Source: Rhabdornis inornatus
Lineage: Eukaryota; Chordata; Aves; Passeriformes; Rhabdornithidae
DNA: 64,000 nt
Direction: 5' to 3'
Assembly: GCA_013397075.1 (NCBI GenBank)
Contig: VWZS01003490.1
Span: 176,134 to 240,133 of the forward strand
In this document: piece after piece, positions 27,059 to 39,013 of the stretch
Layout of the letters: each line of letters begins with the position of its first letter
How positions within the stretch are numbered: position 1 is the stretch's first letter
Notes under the pieces: generated by a model
The model's input: the letters and a program-made list of their open reading frames with translations, nothing else
Told to the model about the DNA's origin: nothing
Databases searched by the model: none
Position numbers and translations under genes: made by a program

Positions 27059-29511
27059 AATTGTGCTAGCTTTATTTGCTATACTCTGAACTGATGGGAC
27101 ACAAACTCCAGCTCATGCTCATGTTCAAGTACATCGGTGAGAATTGTACCTGCTCTAGTACCTGCCACTCAGCCTCAAATGTAACTCATCAGTCAACTGA
27201 GTGAAAAGTGGCAACCAGTGCCCGTAATCTCTCATCTTGTTCTTTACCTGCTTTCCCAGATTACATTAATCATGCTACCCAACTTTGTAGACAGCTAATT
27301 CTCTATAACATCTCCTATTTCAGTTAATTCTAGGCACAAAGAAATACCTTCCTCTGTGCCCTCTTTGTTAACCAAAAAGGAAGAGTGGGAATTAATTATT
27401 TTGTATATTGAAGTCACATCTGAGACACTAGAGACTTTTGTACCAGTCACAAGGAAATGGACAGCTTAGGCAGTTTGCCCATGGTCCAAAATCTGGTATA
27501 GCAGACACCTGACTGAACGCTGTGACTCACAGATACCATCATTATTCCAGTAACTAACAATCATTCCAGGTTTCAGCACTGACTTCCTCTTACCTGCAAA
27601 TGCTTCCAATATAAAGGTAAAATCTTTACTAAGTGTAGCAATGAACTTTTGTCTCTCACATATTTTTTGAGCTTTTACAGTCAGTTGTGCTGACTCTTCA
27701 TATGTCCTAGAAAGGCAAGATGGAGGAGAACAAAGTTGTCCTATGTTCACCTTTTATGAACTTAAAATGCAGCAATGGCTGTATCATGAACCTGAAACCA
27801 AAATGACAGGTCTCCAAAAACTAGGGGAAATCTTCGTAGAAACTTTCATGCCTTTTATCTAGCTTGATAACAAAACTTGTTTGTGACTTATAAATTGCTC
27901 TGACACAACCAGGAGAGTTTGTTACCTCACTTTTCAAGTTATTGAAAATAGGATTTATGTAGTTCTTTAGTCACAATCTTAGTAAAAAGCCTTGTGACAA
28001 TGACTGTTCAAGTTCTTCAAAGTCAGCTAAACATTGCAATGAGAGCTAAGCAAAAAGTTCTTTTAGGGCTGCAGGTGGCAAAATTTTCTAATTCACCCAG
28101 TCTTCACTTTAATAGGAAGCTTTAAAGCAGCTTTTGTTATTTCCTAAGGTTTCTTAAAAAGTGTTTTAATAAACGCTCTTCTGTTGGGAATCTTTTCATC
28201 TTCCTTATATCGTTAGAAATTATCAACCTTAACTTCTCTCAAAAATCTTCATTAAGTCTCACGATTATTTCTAGCTTGGACCTCTCTTTCCAATTTAGTG
28301 TTCTTAATCTTTGATTCCACAGAGACTAGCTTTGAGGATTTTTTTTTCTCCATTTTGGGTCACACCAGGACTACTTCTGTGAAATTCAATTAGAACCTTA
28401 TAACAGGTCCCTATAAATTTCATCACTTCAAAAAACAAACAGTAAGATCTTGAAAGAAGCACTCTGTGACTGCCAGAAGGCGTTTATTAGCATTTTGTCA
28501 GAAAAGTGTATTTGTTTTGGGTAGATCAATCAATTCTACTTCAAATGACAAGTCCTTGAGCTCTGAATAGTGTGGACCTATATAAATATTCAGATTTTAT
28601 TAAAAAAAAAACCACACTTCATCTTAGCATGAAATACTAGAGAATGAGCTGACTATTAAGTGCAAAATTATTGCTTCAGAACATTTACTTTTACCTTCAA
28701 ATTTAGGTAAAGGCTTCTTCTGAGAACATTTACTTTGTCACCTTGATCTGGGCCACCAGAATAGCCATTAAGGCTTAGCAAATGATTGCTTTTCCTTTCT
28801 CAAGTCGTCATTTCCCAAACATATCTTTTCAAGCTACAGAAATCACTGACTGATTTGACACATTTAAGGAATGCCTGCATTAGGAGAATCTACAATAAAA
28901 TAATCGTATCAATGTCATTTAAGATTGCCAGCATCTGAAGTCCCACATTACAACCACACAGAACATCTGCTCTGGGAGATTTCAGAGATGTCGCTAATCA
29001 CACTGGTGAAAATTTCACCTCAACAGCTCCACTTCTATCCAGTAGGTCATCCTGAGATTTTTTTCTTGATGTCCAAACTGCCTGAAGGTGAGAAAGAGGC
29101 AGTCAAAGAAAGACTTTTAAACACAACCAACAATCTAAATTAGTCTTGAGAAAAAAACAGCAAAGTTGCAGTGAAAAATTGAATCTATTTACCAGTGAGT
29201 TTCAAATATAATATTTTTGCCATTTGGGCTAGATATTTCTCTTAGCTTCAGATGTCTTTTGGGTAACTGTATTTTTGTCACACAAATTGTAAAGCATGAA
29301 CAGTTTCAGGAAACAAGATCATATTGCCTTGATAGTTGTTAAGGCATTTATCTGGTTTATGGCAAAAGTTTTCCTGCAAATTAGAACAGAGTTGAATCCA
29401 AGTTGCCTGAAACCCAACCATTCTGCAGAATGCCTTATGTCTTGTCCCTTGTATACTTTATGTGCACCATTAGACACTCAAGAGAAAAATAATTTCAATG
29501 CTATTTACTAC
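27059..29511. other. noncoding stretch, no gene seen
   Basis: No recognised element. A 94-codon minus-strand open frame (27466-27750) has no family signature, no codon bias I can judge and no convincing splice context, so it is not annotated as a gene. Confidence 0.6.
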
Positions 29512-30491
29512 TGTATTGGGTTACCATGGTTTTGGTAGTGGGGTGGATACAGGGGTGGCTTCTGGAAGAAGCTGACAGAAGCTTCTTCCATGTCAAACAG
29601 AGCCATTTCCTGGCAGCTCCAAAGATGGATGTGCTGCTGGCCAAGGCTGGGCCAATGATAATGCCTCTGTGATAATGTATTTAAGGAGGAAAAAAAAATT
29701 ATTGTGCATATGTAATTGTGGCCAGAGTGGAGTGAGAACATGTGAGAGGAACAGCCCTGCAGACACCAAGGTCATGGAGAAGGAGAGGCAGAAGATGTTT
29801 CAGGCACTGGAGCTGGGATTCCTCTGCAGCCTATGATGCAGCCCATGGTGAAGCAGCTGTGCCCCAGAGCCCATGAGTTATGCAGAGATCCACTCACAGC
29901 CCCAAACCAGAGGAGGTGGATGCTTGAGAGGGGGCTGTGAATCCACAGGAGACCCATGCTGGAGCAGGCTCCTGGCAGGGAGCTGCAGACCTGTGCAGAG
30001 AGGAGCCCATGCTGGAGCAGGTCTCCTCGTAGGACTTGTGACACCATGGGAGACCCAGGCTGGAGCAGCCTGTGCCTGAAGGAAAGCACCCTATGGAAGA
30101 GGGACCCACACTGGAGCAGTCTGTGCAGAACTGTTTTCCATGAGGTGAACTCACATTGGAGAAGCTCATGGAGAACTATCTCCCAGGGGAGGGACCCCAC
30201 TCTGGAGCAGGGGAACAACTCCTCCCTGAGCAGCAACAGGAACAGCTGTGTGATGGACTGACTGTAACCACCATTCCTCATCTCCCTGCTCTGATTTCGT
30301 TAGGAATAAATTCAACTTCTATCGACAGCTGTAGTCTGTTTTTCCAGTGATGGTATTTATGATTGATCTCTCCCATTGTGTGTCTCAACCCATGAACTCT
30401 TCATTTCATTTTGTCTGTTCAGTTGCAGAGGGGAGTGATAGACAGGCTTTGGCAAGTGCCTGGCCTCCAGCCAGGGTAAACACCCACTACA
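29512..30491 (+). mobile_element. solo LTR of an endogenous retrovirus with internal tandem repeats (ERVL-like)
   Basis: The LTR starts 'tgtattgggttaccatgg' and ends 'ccagggtaaacacccactaca', with TG...CA termini and about 980 bp. The flanks are actac on the left and actat on the right, a possible 5-bp target-site duplication with one mismatch. Promoter-like signals sit in order: CCAAT at 29652-29656, a TATA-like tatttaag at 29679-29686, and an AATAAA signal at 30305-30310. The middle carries six degenerate repeats (separate entry). No internal retroviral region is present. Several overlapping open frames on both strands, up to 169 codons, come from the GC-rich repeat array and are not genes. 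The family is one I recognise from birds; its exact database name is not certain. Confidence 0.88.
29951..30213 (+). repeat. degenerate tandem repeat array inside the LTR
   Basis: The motif GACCCATGCTGGAGCAG recurs six times in diverged form, at about 29951, 30004, 30052, 30103, 30148 and 30192, giving a period of 44-52 bp. Each unit continues with text such as 'tgtgcagaac' or 'tgtgcctgaagga'. The array sits between the promoter-like region and the poly(A) signal of the host LTR. Confidence 0.85.
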
Positions 30492-33400
30492 ACTATGAAA
30501 CCCAAAAACTATTGGGTTATGGTCAACTATGTGCCAAAAAAAAAAAAATCCAACATGAGTAACAGATTATATATATATACGTAAATTATTAAGGCAATCA
30601 TTCATTCCATGCAGGACCAACTAAACTTTCTATCTGTTTCAAGCATGACAAAAGGAAGAGTAGAATTTAGGTTGTCAACATCTAATAATAGCTTTTAAAT
30701 ATTTATCAACAGCACATATGTGGTTTTGACCAGAAAATACATTTTGACCAGAAAACACATTTTGGCCTTAACGCCTCACTAAGTGAAAGTTGCTTTAAAA
30801 CTTTTATGCTAGTATACCAAAAAAACTCTCAACAAACAACCCCCCCAAAATCTAAAATCTGTTTCAATAAAATGCCATTTAAAATAAGGGGAGCCTGTCC
30901 AAAAATTCCCAAGGAATTTTATTGTCTGGACTGTTTTACACCAGCATAATTCTCAGTTCTCATTTTCACTTTTAGGCTCTAATTCAGCTGAAATCACTGC
31001 ACTCAAGTGACTGAGGACATGAGATAGTTTGAGTATTGTAATCATCATTCAAGAGTTCTGACTACATATAAGTGTTTTAAAGCTGGGTGAATAGAGGTAG
31101 AGGGAGTATAACTGTCCAGCCCTGCCATGTTTAATGTATGTTTAACATTTTCAGTAATATTCAAAGAACATGCATTTTCTAATCCAGTGTCTTTTACTAC
31201 ATGTCTTCAGGCCCATGCATATAAGGACCCAATGTTTACTAAAATTAATAAGAGTTTATAACTTGCCTAAAAACTCAGTAACTGATGCTCTGGATTATTT
31301 TCCATAATGATTTGCCTAAGAAAAGCACAAATGAGTAGAAGAGAAAGTTTAAACTCAAGAAATCGGTCTCTGGGGGACACTCTTCTAATCATTCATCTAC
31401 AAGATTTCGCATTAAAATTCTCAAATTCCCTGTTGTGTGGAAATCTGCAGAGAAATCTGTCAAGAGTTACTTCATAAAATATCTAGAGTTATTCTAGAGA
31501 GCTCTGTTGAAAGAAAATAAAACTAATCTTTACTGAAAAGGGCACGAGAGTCTTACAGTTCACACATCTCTGCTTCAGCATTCATTTTCTCTTTCTATTG
31601 AGATACATCTGACTTTTTTATTATTAGCACTTGTTTCCATTTTTATTGCTGATAACATTATATTTGTACTGGTTCCCTAAGTACATCATAAAATATGAAT
31701 TGTTTACACAGTCACTCTTCAGATTGTCATTACTTTCCTTCTCACCTTAATGTCATCACAGACATCTCACCTTCCTTGCTAACCTGATGTTGACTTGACT
31801 TGCTCACGACAATAATGCCTCTTATCTTTCAAGCTGCTTAATGTAATTGTGTTAAGAATATCTGAAGTGACTGTGCAAGCAAATTAGAAATACCATTAGA
31901 ATTTTTATAGTAAAAAATGATTACAGGAGTTTGAATGCCAAATCAATGAAGAATGTAAAGATTTTATGTAGTCCCCAAATCACAAGTGGTTTTGCTAAAT
32001 AGAGCAGCTAAGAATTAACTTTCTTTAACTGCGGTTTTCATAGGGCTTCAACAGAAAATTCACAAAATAATTCCAAGCCTCTGACGCAAATGCCAGAATA
32101 CACACTGCAAACTCATCAAATCAATTGGAGACCTTCTCGAGGACAATGACCTGGAAGGAAAAAAAATCCTGACATTTTAACCAAAATAGCCAAACTGACT
32201 GTCATCCTGGCTATTGTAACAGGAAATGTCTCAACCCGGACTGAGTTTCTCAAAGACATCTATCATAACTTCTGTTCAGCCCTGACACCCTCACCTCCAT
32301 TTTTACCAGCTAATTAAAAACTAACTTCTTGACATACCCCAGTACCCCAGCAAGAGCTCAGATCTCTCCAACAAACATAACTTTATGTTTAACATATACA
32401 TAACTTTAGCAATAGAAACATTCATTAGTCAAGAAACTGAAATGGAGATTTACAGACAGTATTCATCTATCCATTCCTAAGGTCTATATATTTATGACAC
32501 AGCCAGAGAAGATGCAAATGCTTTGTTTCCCAAATTAACATGTTAAGATTTAGCTACCTCACGTCACTGCTTAAGTGAACATCTACATAGTAAGGTGTAC
32601 ATGCTTAATGAGTCCAGAAGCAATTCTAAGAGTGATGAAGTTACTCCCATGTTTAAAATGAAGTGAATGTATAACACCAGGTGTTATAGTCAAATACAGG
32701 AAAAATATAAGCCCACAGTACATGACATTTATTCCTCTACACGTGCATACCTGGAATTTCATTGTCAACAGACATTTCTAACTTGGCTGTGTTCCACAAT
32801 AAGAGGAGAACTCTTCTTAGAGCTCCTCTTTTCCTGTCATTGTGTATTTAAAAAGGGCCAAAAATAGCCTTGCAAATATATTTATAGACTGCTAAAACAT
32901 CATTATTTTATTGTAACTGATTATGTCTGGTTTTCCATGTAATGCTTACCACCCAAAAGTTTACCTCTCTTACTTGAAGAAGCAAATTTATTTTGCCATT
33001 AGCTTGACCTACCACACAAACATGCTTATGACTGCTGTAAAAAACATTTGAAAACTTGAGATATAGGTTCAAGTACAGTATAAAATTAATCACATGTTAT
33101 TTCCATACCAGTTTGTGCCATCCTGCCTCCTGGTAGATATCAAACTAAGTAAAGCCTGTGTCCAGTCACTATATACCTATGCCAGAATTTGAAGAACTAA
33201 CAGTCTGAAAGGTAGGAAAAAGTATAAACAAAAAGGGTATAAAACTAATGTATAGCAATTAACATGTATATACTATTAACAGTCATCCCCTCTTGGGCAG
33301 TATTTTTTGTCTTGCCTTCCAATTCATTGATCATTTTGTCAACAACGCTACATTGCCATGGGGGAGTGCTTGAATGGTGAGAACACAGGGAAAAGGACAG

Positions 33401-33868
33401 TATAAAAATAGAAATAATAGAGACATTTAAAGAAGCTAAATTCAGAGAAAAACTTTTCTATGATCTTGTGGTATTATTTGCTTAGAATTCTTATGAGGAA
33501 GTCTGAGACATCTGTATTCAGATAATCCACATTGCAAGTGAAGTCAGGAAAACAAAGATGACTAAAACATTTAAATGCAGAGCTACTTCCTATAAGACAT
33601 GCAAATCGCATTCTGATTCCATAAAAATTTCCTCTCCCTCAGCCTTCATTGTGCCATTATTAAAAACAATACTCACATACACAAAAGCACAGTGTTTCTT
33701 AAGGTTCCCTGCAGATTTGGATAAAAAGGGCAAAGCTCTTTAGTTTACAGAGAAAAATAGCAGAGTTGAGTGTTCTCTGTTACTGAATTTGAAATACATC
33801 ATATGTAACAGAAGGGAACTCAGCAAAAAAACTTGAATCAAGACTCCAGAAGTAAGCATAATATATAG
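30492..33868. other. AT-rich noncoding stretch, no gene seen
   Basis: Contains a 13-A run at 30537-30549, a short TA tract near 30570-30580, an 18-bp tandem duplication (separate entry) and a scrap of old repeat near 30975-31010. No exon was recognised. Confidence 0.6.
30724..30759. repeat. 18-bp tandem duplication
   Basis: The 18-bp unit TTTTGACCAGAAAATACA is followed directly by TTTTGACCAGAAAACACA, one mismatch apart, then by a partial third unit starting TTTTGG. Confidence 0.9.
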
Positions 33869-33870
33869 CA

Positions 33871-34138
33871 TATACGACAGAGGAGACACGACAGACACAG
33901 AAGAAGGCTTTAATCATCAGCACTTTATTGTTCTCCAGTACAACCTTCTATACTCCTCATTTTATATGCATTCCACCTGCATGCCTCCTCTTCCCTCCTG
34001 TGACTGGTCAGTACACCTCAGCTTTCCATGTTTCCTTACCTTCAATACTGGTCACCTGTCCTACACAGTTGTAGCCCATTAGGGATGAGGGTCAGCCACA
34101 GTCCCATTCCCAATTACCACAAACTGTGTGCCGACACA
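33871..34138 (-). mobile_element. short solo LTR of an endogenous retrovirus, minus strand
   Basis: Read on the minus strand it starts TGTGTCGGCACACAG and ends near CTCCTCTGTCGTATA. It has the layout of a retroviral LTR: a TATA box (atataaaa, complement of 33960-33967), then about 30 bp downstream an AATAAA poly(A) signal (complement of 33924-33929), then a T/C-rich U5 'gccttcttctgtgtctgtcg'. At about 268 bp it is complete but short, and no coding region adjoins it. Boundaries are uncertain by a few bases. If the LTR is instead 33875-34136, its flanks are catata and catatg, a near-perfect 6-bp duplication of the kind ERVK elements make. I recognise this LTR type from passerine DNA. Confidence 0.85.
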
Positions 34139-34485
34139 TATGCATATTTTAGAAGCTGAATTCTATTTCTAGATTATGTAACATATTGGATTTTAAAGTT
34201 TTAGACCTAAGTCTTATCTCTCCTGAATGCCTACAATCCTGTCTACAACAGAACTAATGTAGCTGAATTGGTGTACCTGAAAAAATGCCTCCCTTTGCTG
34301 TTATAGCTGCAGCGTATCAAGATCCAAGCGTGTGCAGAAAACTTGCAATGTTTTGATGACATAAGTGAACCTTCCTAGTTACTTCAAACACATGAAAATG
34401 GAAAGATTTTGCTGTACTGTCCCTAACACATAAAACTACAACAGAATAAAGAAAGTCATAATCTAATTTGAGATTCTGGGAAGGC

Positions 34486-34800
34486 TGTGGTGACTTGATG
34501 CCAACTAGTAGCCAAGAACCCACAGGGCTACTTACTCCTTCTCCTCCCCCACGAGAGGCAGAGGAGAAAATAAGAATAACAACAGAGAGAAAACTCGTGG
34601 GTTCGGGGAGAAAAAAATACGAAGAAATCACTGACCAATTATTGTTACAGGCAAAACAGACTTGGAAAATTTAACTTAATTTTAAAGCATTTAGTTATCA
34701 ACTTGGGTATCGGGAAACAAAATAGTAAACATTAAAAGACTTGGAGAAAATACCTTTCTTCTCCATTTCCCAGGCTCAGCTTCACTACAGTCACCTACTC
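34486..34800 (+). mobile_element. degraded head of an ERVL-like LTR
   Basis: The text 'tgtggtgacttgatgcc...agtagccaagaacccacagg', then 'gaggagaaaataagaataac', 'aaactcgtgggttc' (34594-34607) and 'taaacattaaaagacttgg' (34726-34744), follows the 5' half of the avian LTR family represented at 22397. Beyond about 34800, match to that family fades. 34800-35100 is T/C-rich and may be the continuation of a rearranged LTR or unrelated sequence. No 3' terminus or target-site duplication is visible. Confidence 0.6.
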
Positions 34801-35235
34801 TCTTCACCACTTGCTCATGCTCCATGTTATTGCCACAGGCTACATTCAGTCCCTTTTGTGAGTCAACATGCACCTCAGGAGGGTGGGGAGAGGGTGCAGG
34901 GGTTTCCTTCAGCCTGTCTTTGTTTCTCACTCTTTTCTTCCATTGCTTCTTGCAAGTAATTTCCTTTTCTCTGGCATAGGCTGCCCACAAGCCAGCTTCC
35001 TTCTGGGATGTACCTCTTCTGGGAAGCACCTCCTACAGCTCTGTCCTTGTTAGCTCTTTTTTCTCCCATGTCCTGACTGGGAGAAGGGGAGTAATCGCAC
35101 TCTTTTTTACCATTCATAACCTTTTGTAAATGCAAACTGAGAAACTTATTACAAACTACAGATTCAGTATTCACTTTTCTGAGTAGAAATATGTTCCTGA
35201 CTCTGCAGATGTGCTACATCTACACACATTTTGAT

Positions 35236-35545
35236 GCCTCTAGGGACAGTGATTCCCTTGGCAGACTATTCCAATGTTTGACAATGCTTTCAGTGAAGAA
35301 ATTTTTCTTAATACCTGCCTAGCCCTCCATTGGTACAACCTGAAGCCATTGCCTCTCATCCTGTCATTTGTTATGTGGGAGAAGAGACTGACTCCCACCT
35401 TGCTACAACCTCCCTTCAGGTAGCTGAAGAGAGTGATAAGGTTTCTCATGAACCTCCTTTTCTACAGGCTGAACAACTCCAGATCTCTCAGACATTACAC
35501 ATGACATGTGCTCTAGATTCTTCACATATCTCACGTGTATTCTCT
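35236..35545 (-). mobile_element. CR1 LINE fragment, minus strand, lacking the 3' tail
   Basis: On the minus strand this encodes the last part of CR1 ORF2: 'YLKGG', 'GVSLFSH' and 'RGNGFRLYQ' in the right order, followed by a diverged '...SNIGIVCQGN' end. In nucleotide terms, 'tgcctctcatcctgtcattt', 'gaagagactgactcccacc' and 'cttttctacaggctgaacaact' are standard CR1 wording. The usual 3' untranslated region and octamer repeat are not found at the left edge, so the copy is truncated or eroded at both ends. Confidence 0.85.
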
Positions 35546-35805
35546 TAGTGGCATTCAAAAGATGTATTCAGATGATGACACACCAACTCAAATATCTATT
35601 TGTTTTGTTTGGACTTTTTCAGAAAACTAGCAAAGATGATGGCATAGCTCTGAATTTCAAGGTTGACCAAATTCGAGTTGAAAGCAAAAGTAAAGCCAAA
35701 TAGGATGAATACAAAAGAAATAGGTAAAAGCAAGAGCATAAATCTTTACGGAATATTTTGCTACTTGTTAAATTTTACTCCTCATTAAATACAATTAAAA
35801 AATGT

Positions 35806-35850
35806 TTTTATATATATATATTTATATATATGTTTATGTATATATATATA
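35806..35850. repeat. (TA)n-rich microsatellite
   Basis: Imperfect TA dinucleotides interrupted by TTTA and GTTTATG. Confidence 0.85.
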
Positions 35851-38274
35851 AAAATTTTAGGCATCCAGTTGAATGCATTCGTATATTGGATTAGAAAACA
35901 ATAGTAAATTAGAATGTGTTTTTTCATATTGCAGTGAGCATAAGCCATAGCTCTGACTGGAGGGTCTGACAGAAAGTGGTGATTGCCGACGGATTATTGG
36001 GAAGAATTCTGACTAAATCTCCAATCCTTGCATCTTTGGACAATATAGACTGCAAGTATCATTTCCTACCCCTTTTTTAAAATTTTTCTTCCATGTCTTT
36101 AATTTCTTAGTGTTAGATATTACCATTATTTGCATCAGGCAGTGACTTCATTCTGCAGGCACTGCACCCAAGTCCTGTTTAAGTTGTGTATAATACGGAA
36201 AGGTTCTCTCTTACGTACATGTATGCTGGTTAATCTTTACCTATTTTAAAATATATTCAGCAGACTGCATGGATTGATTCCATGCACAGCTACAATTTAT
36301 GCAAAATGTCTACTTCCTTACAGCTGTAAATATAGTTTAAACATATCTTTTGTTTGTTCAATCTCTAAAATGTATATTGGGAAATATATCTTTTCCTACA
36401 CAAAATACTACTACAAAACACTTTCAATACCTTCACTTAGTCACAGAAATATGTATTTCTATGTGGTGCATCCCAGTGCCACATGATCCTTGATCGTCCA
36501 CTTAGAACCTTAGTCCCTCTCACAGAGACTTATAACAACAGAAATGGTCACAAGCTTGAGAAACACTAAGCAACCATCACCAAAATTTTACAGTAGCTCA
36601 CAGAACAGGAGGAGGTGGCCTCTGAATTTTTAGCAGACTTACTTGGTCTTTTGATGCAGCACCATAACCTCTGCCAGTTGGCCACTGATTCCAATCAGGA
36701 GTTGAACGGAAACTGCAGAAGCCCTCCACAATGTTTAACCCTTCAAATCATAGAACACACTTTCAAGTTTAGATCCACTTCTTTTTAGAATGACAAAATA
36801 CCAAAACCAGTCAATTTTAGACTAAGTAGCTGGGTGAGCGCAAATACTTTTACATCACAGCATCAAAAATTTTAACCGATAAAACCAAAAGTATTGATTC
36901 TTCATGTGGGCCTCCTATGATTGCTAAACTGTACAAAGGAAAAACAAGCTTCTGGTGTAACTAGTACAGTTCTGATTATTTATCTTCTCCTAGCTGAAAT
37001 CACTATGAAGAAATTATATCCACATCTGAAGTGAAGCCATTCTTGGAGCAGAATACAGTGGTCATCATAGCTTCAGTGGCATACTAGAGTAGCCTTTTAA
37101 TGGGAGATATCTTGTTGAAAATACATTATTAAATAGATAACAGTGCAGTTTACAAGCTGGAATCTGTCCAGGCTGTATCTTTTGTTGTTCAGAGTTCACT
37201 GGGACCTCTAATGACCCAAAGTAGGTTTCTCCTTGGGTTCTCTTTCAAAAGTACTTCAGACATTCTGTTAGAACCCTGAACTCCAGATATCCCACAAGTG
37301 AAGAGCTAAAGGAAAATGAAAAGGGCAAAATGTCAGTAGTATGCATTGTCTTAGTATAAAGAATCCCCAGAAGCTTGGGAAACATGTCTTTTTAATGAGA
37401 AACAACAGTTTGTGGCCAGCTGTTCCTCATCATTATGAAAATGTTAGCTCTAGCAAGATCTACAATAGGGACTATAAACACAGTACACTGTAAATAAAGC
37501 CTGTGTGGATAATCTTACCTATTAATAGAAAAGGCACTGAGAAGAGGTAGACTGAGCTCATACACTGACTGACAATTTGGGGCAAAACATACTGTTTTTC
37601 TCCACCACCTCAATGAGAAATTAGACATAACCTGGGTCCAGCAACAACTGAGCCTCTTTAATGTGTTTATTAAAATGCGAATTGAGATGCTGAGTGGAAA
37701 CATGGTGCTGCATATGAATCTGACAGACACTCTTTTGAGTTCTTTTTACACCACTAGACTTTGCAGTAGGATCATGCACTGAACTTCTTTTCAAAACACA
37801 GCATAAGTGTGGATTTATGGAGCTTTTCATAAAGCTATTATGAAAAACATACAAGTGCAGGCAAAGAGCTAAATTTATCACAAACCTCAGAAAATTTTCT
37901 GCCTTAATAACAACAGGGGGTTAGCCAGAGTTATGGAGTTGCAGCAGGTATTTCAACATTTTCTGTCCTGTGATTAAAAACTGTCTACTCCTGTCTAACA
38001 TTAAATGTTTAGAATTTATCTGACAGCAAAACAACTGAGAAAAAATCAAAAATCTTTTCCATGGGTTTGCCAGAGCAATTTGCTCTGCTAAATTTCCTTT
38101 TATTTTAAACATTTCCATAATAAACCAGAGGAACAACAAAAAAAATCAAATTCACTGTATAGGCTATTTTTCCAGAGCTGCATTCGTGCAAATTAGACAG
38201 AATTACTTTTCCCAGGTATAACTGGGCTGAAAGGAAGTGGAAGGAACAGAAAGACAATTAACTTCAGGGAGGAT

Positions 38275-38298
38275 CCTTTCCTTTCCTTTCCTTTCCTN
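38275..38298. repeat. (CCTTT)n microsatellite ending in an ambiguous base
   Basis: Four full CCTTT units plus CCT run into a single N at 38298, after which unique sequence resumes. The isolated N at the edge of a short tandem repeat suggests uncertain repeat length in the assembly. Confidence 0.9.
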
Positions 38299-39013
38299 AG
38301 CAATTTGCAGTAGATTTAGAGCCTGATGGTAGTAGACTGTTACTGCTGCCAGGCAAAATTATTCTGAGACCTTCAAAGGGGTTTTTTTACCACACTTTTC
38401 AATTAAGCTCTGCATTTCAACTTCATCATTATGCTTATGCCAATTCACACCAAAGAACAAACAAAAATCCTCACTTCCTGTCATTATTTCCCAGCTTCAT
38501 AAAATCAAGGGGCTTGGGTACTTTTTCCTTTTCTCTCTCTTATTTAACACAGGGAGAAAAAGGATGCAAATTTCAGATTACTGAAGACCACCAGAAGGGG
38601 CAAAGAGTTTGATATAAATTACATTTCTACATTCACCTTTCTTTCCCTTCTTTCTTTTTCTGTTTTTGAAGTGAGAAAAGTGATTTCCATACAGAAAGTA
38701 TGTTTTCTAAGTTTTAAAGTTTAACTTGAGGAACTTGAAGTAGATACTCAAGGCTCAATACTAAACTAAAGTTTTACGAATTCAGTCAAAAAGAGAAAAA
38801 TCTTAATTTTATAGCTCTATACCACTTTGCATGGCAAGAGAAGCACTACATGTCTAAGAATTCTGGCACTGCATTCAGAGCAGCCATAATTTTAAGCAGC
38901 ATTAGCTAAACTAGTCTAGTTGTAAAGTATTAGTGAAGTCTCATAGTTACAACTCAGATATGTTTAACTACATGGAAAAATACTCCTTTTTTCTGCTTTG
39001 TCCCCTTCTTTAC

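Larger units (their letters stand above)
35546..39013. other. AT-rich noncoding stretch, no gene seen
   Basis: Only simple repeats were recognised. The small frames at 36274-36486, 37515-37881 and 37921-38139 have no family signature. Confidence 0.6.

Noticed and set aside
27466..27750. 94-codon minus-strand frame
   Set aside because: Reads like an ordinary protein by composition but shows no motif I can place and no clear splice or promoter context.
29772..30281. Longest open frame in the window (169 codons, minus strand)
   Set aside because: It lies entirely inside the solo LTR and overlaps its GC-rich tandem repeats; the Leu/Ser/Pro-rich translation is the reverse of the repeat unit, not a protein family.
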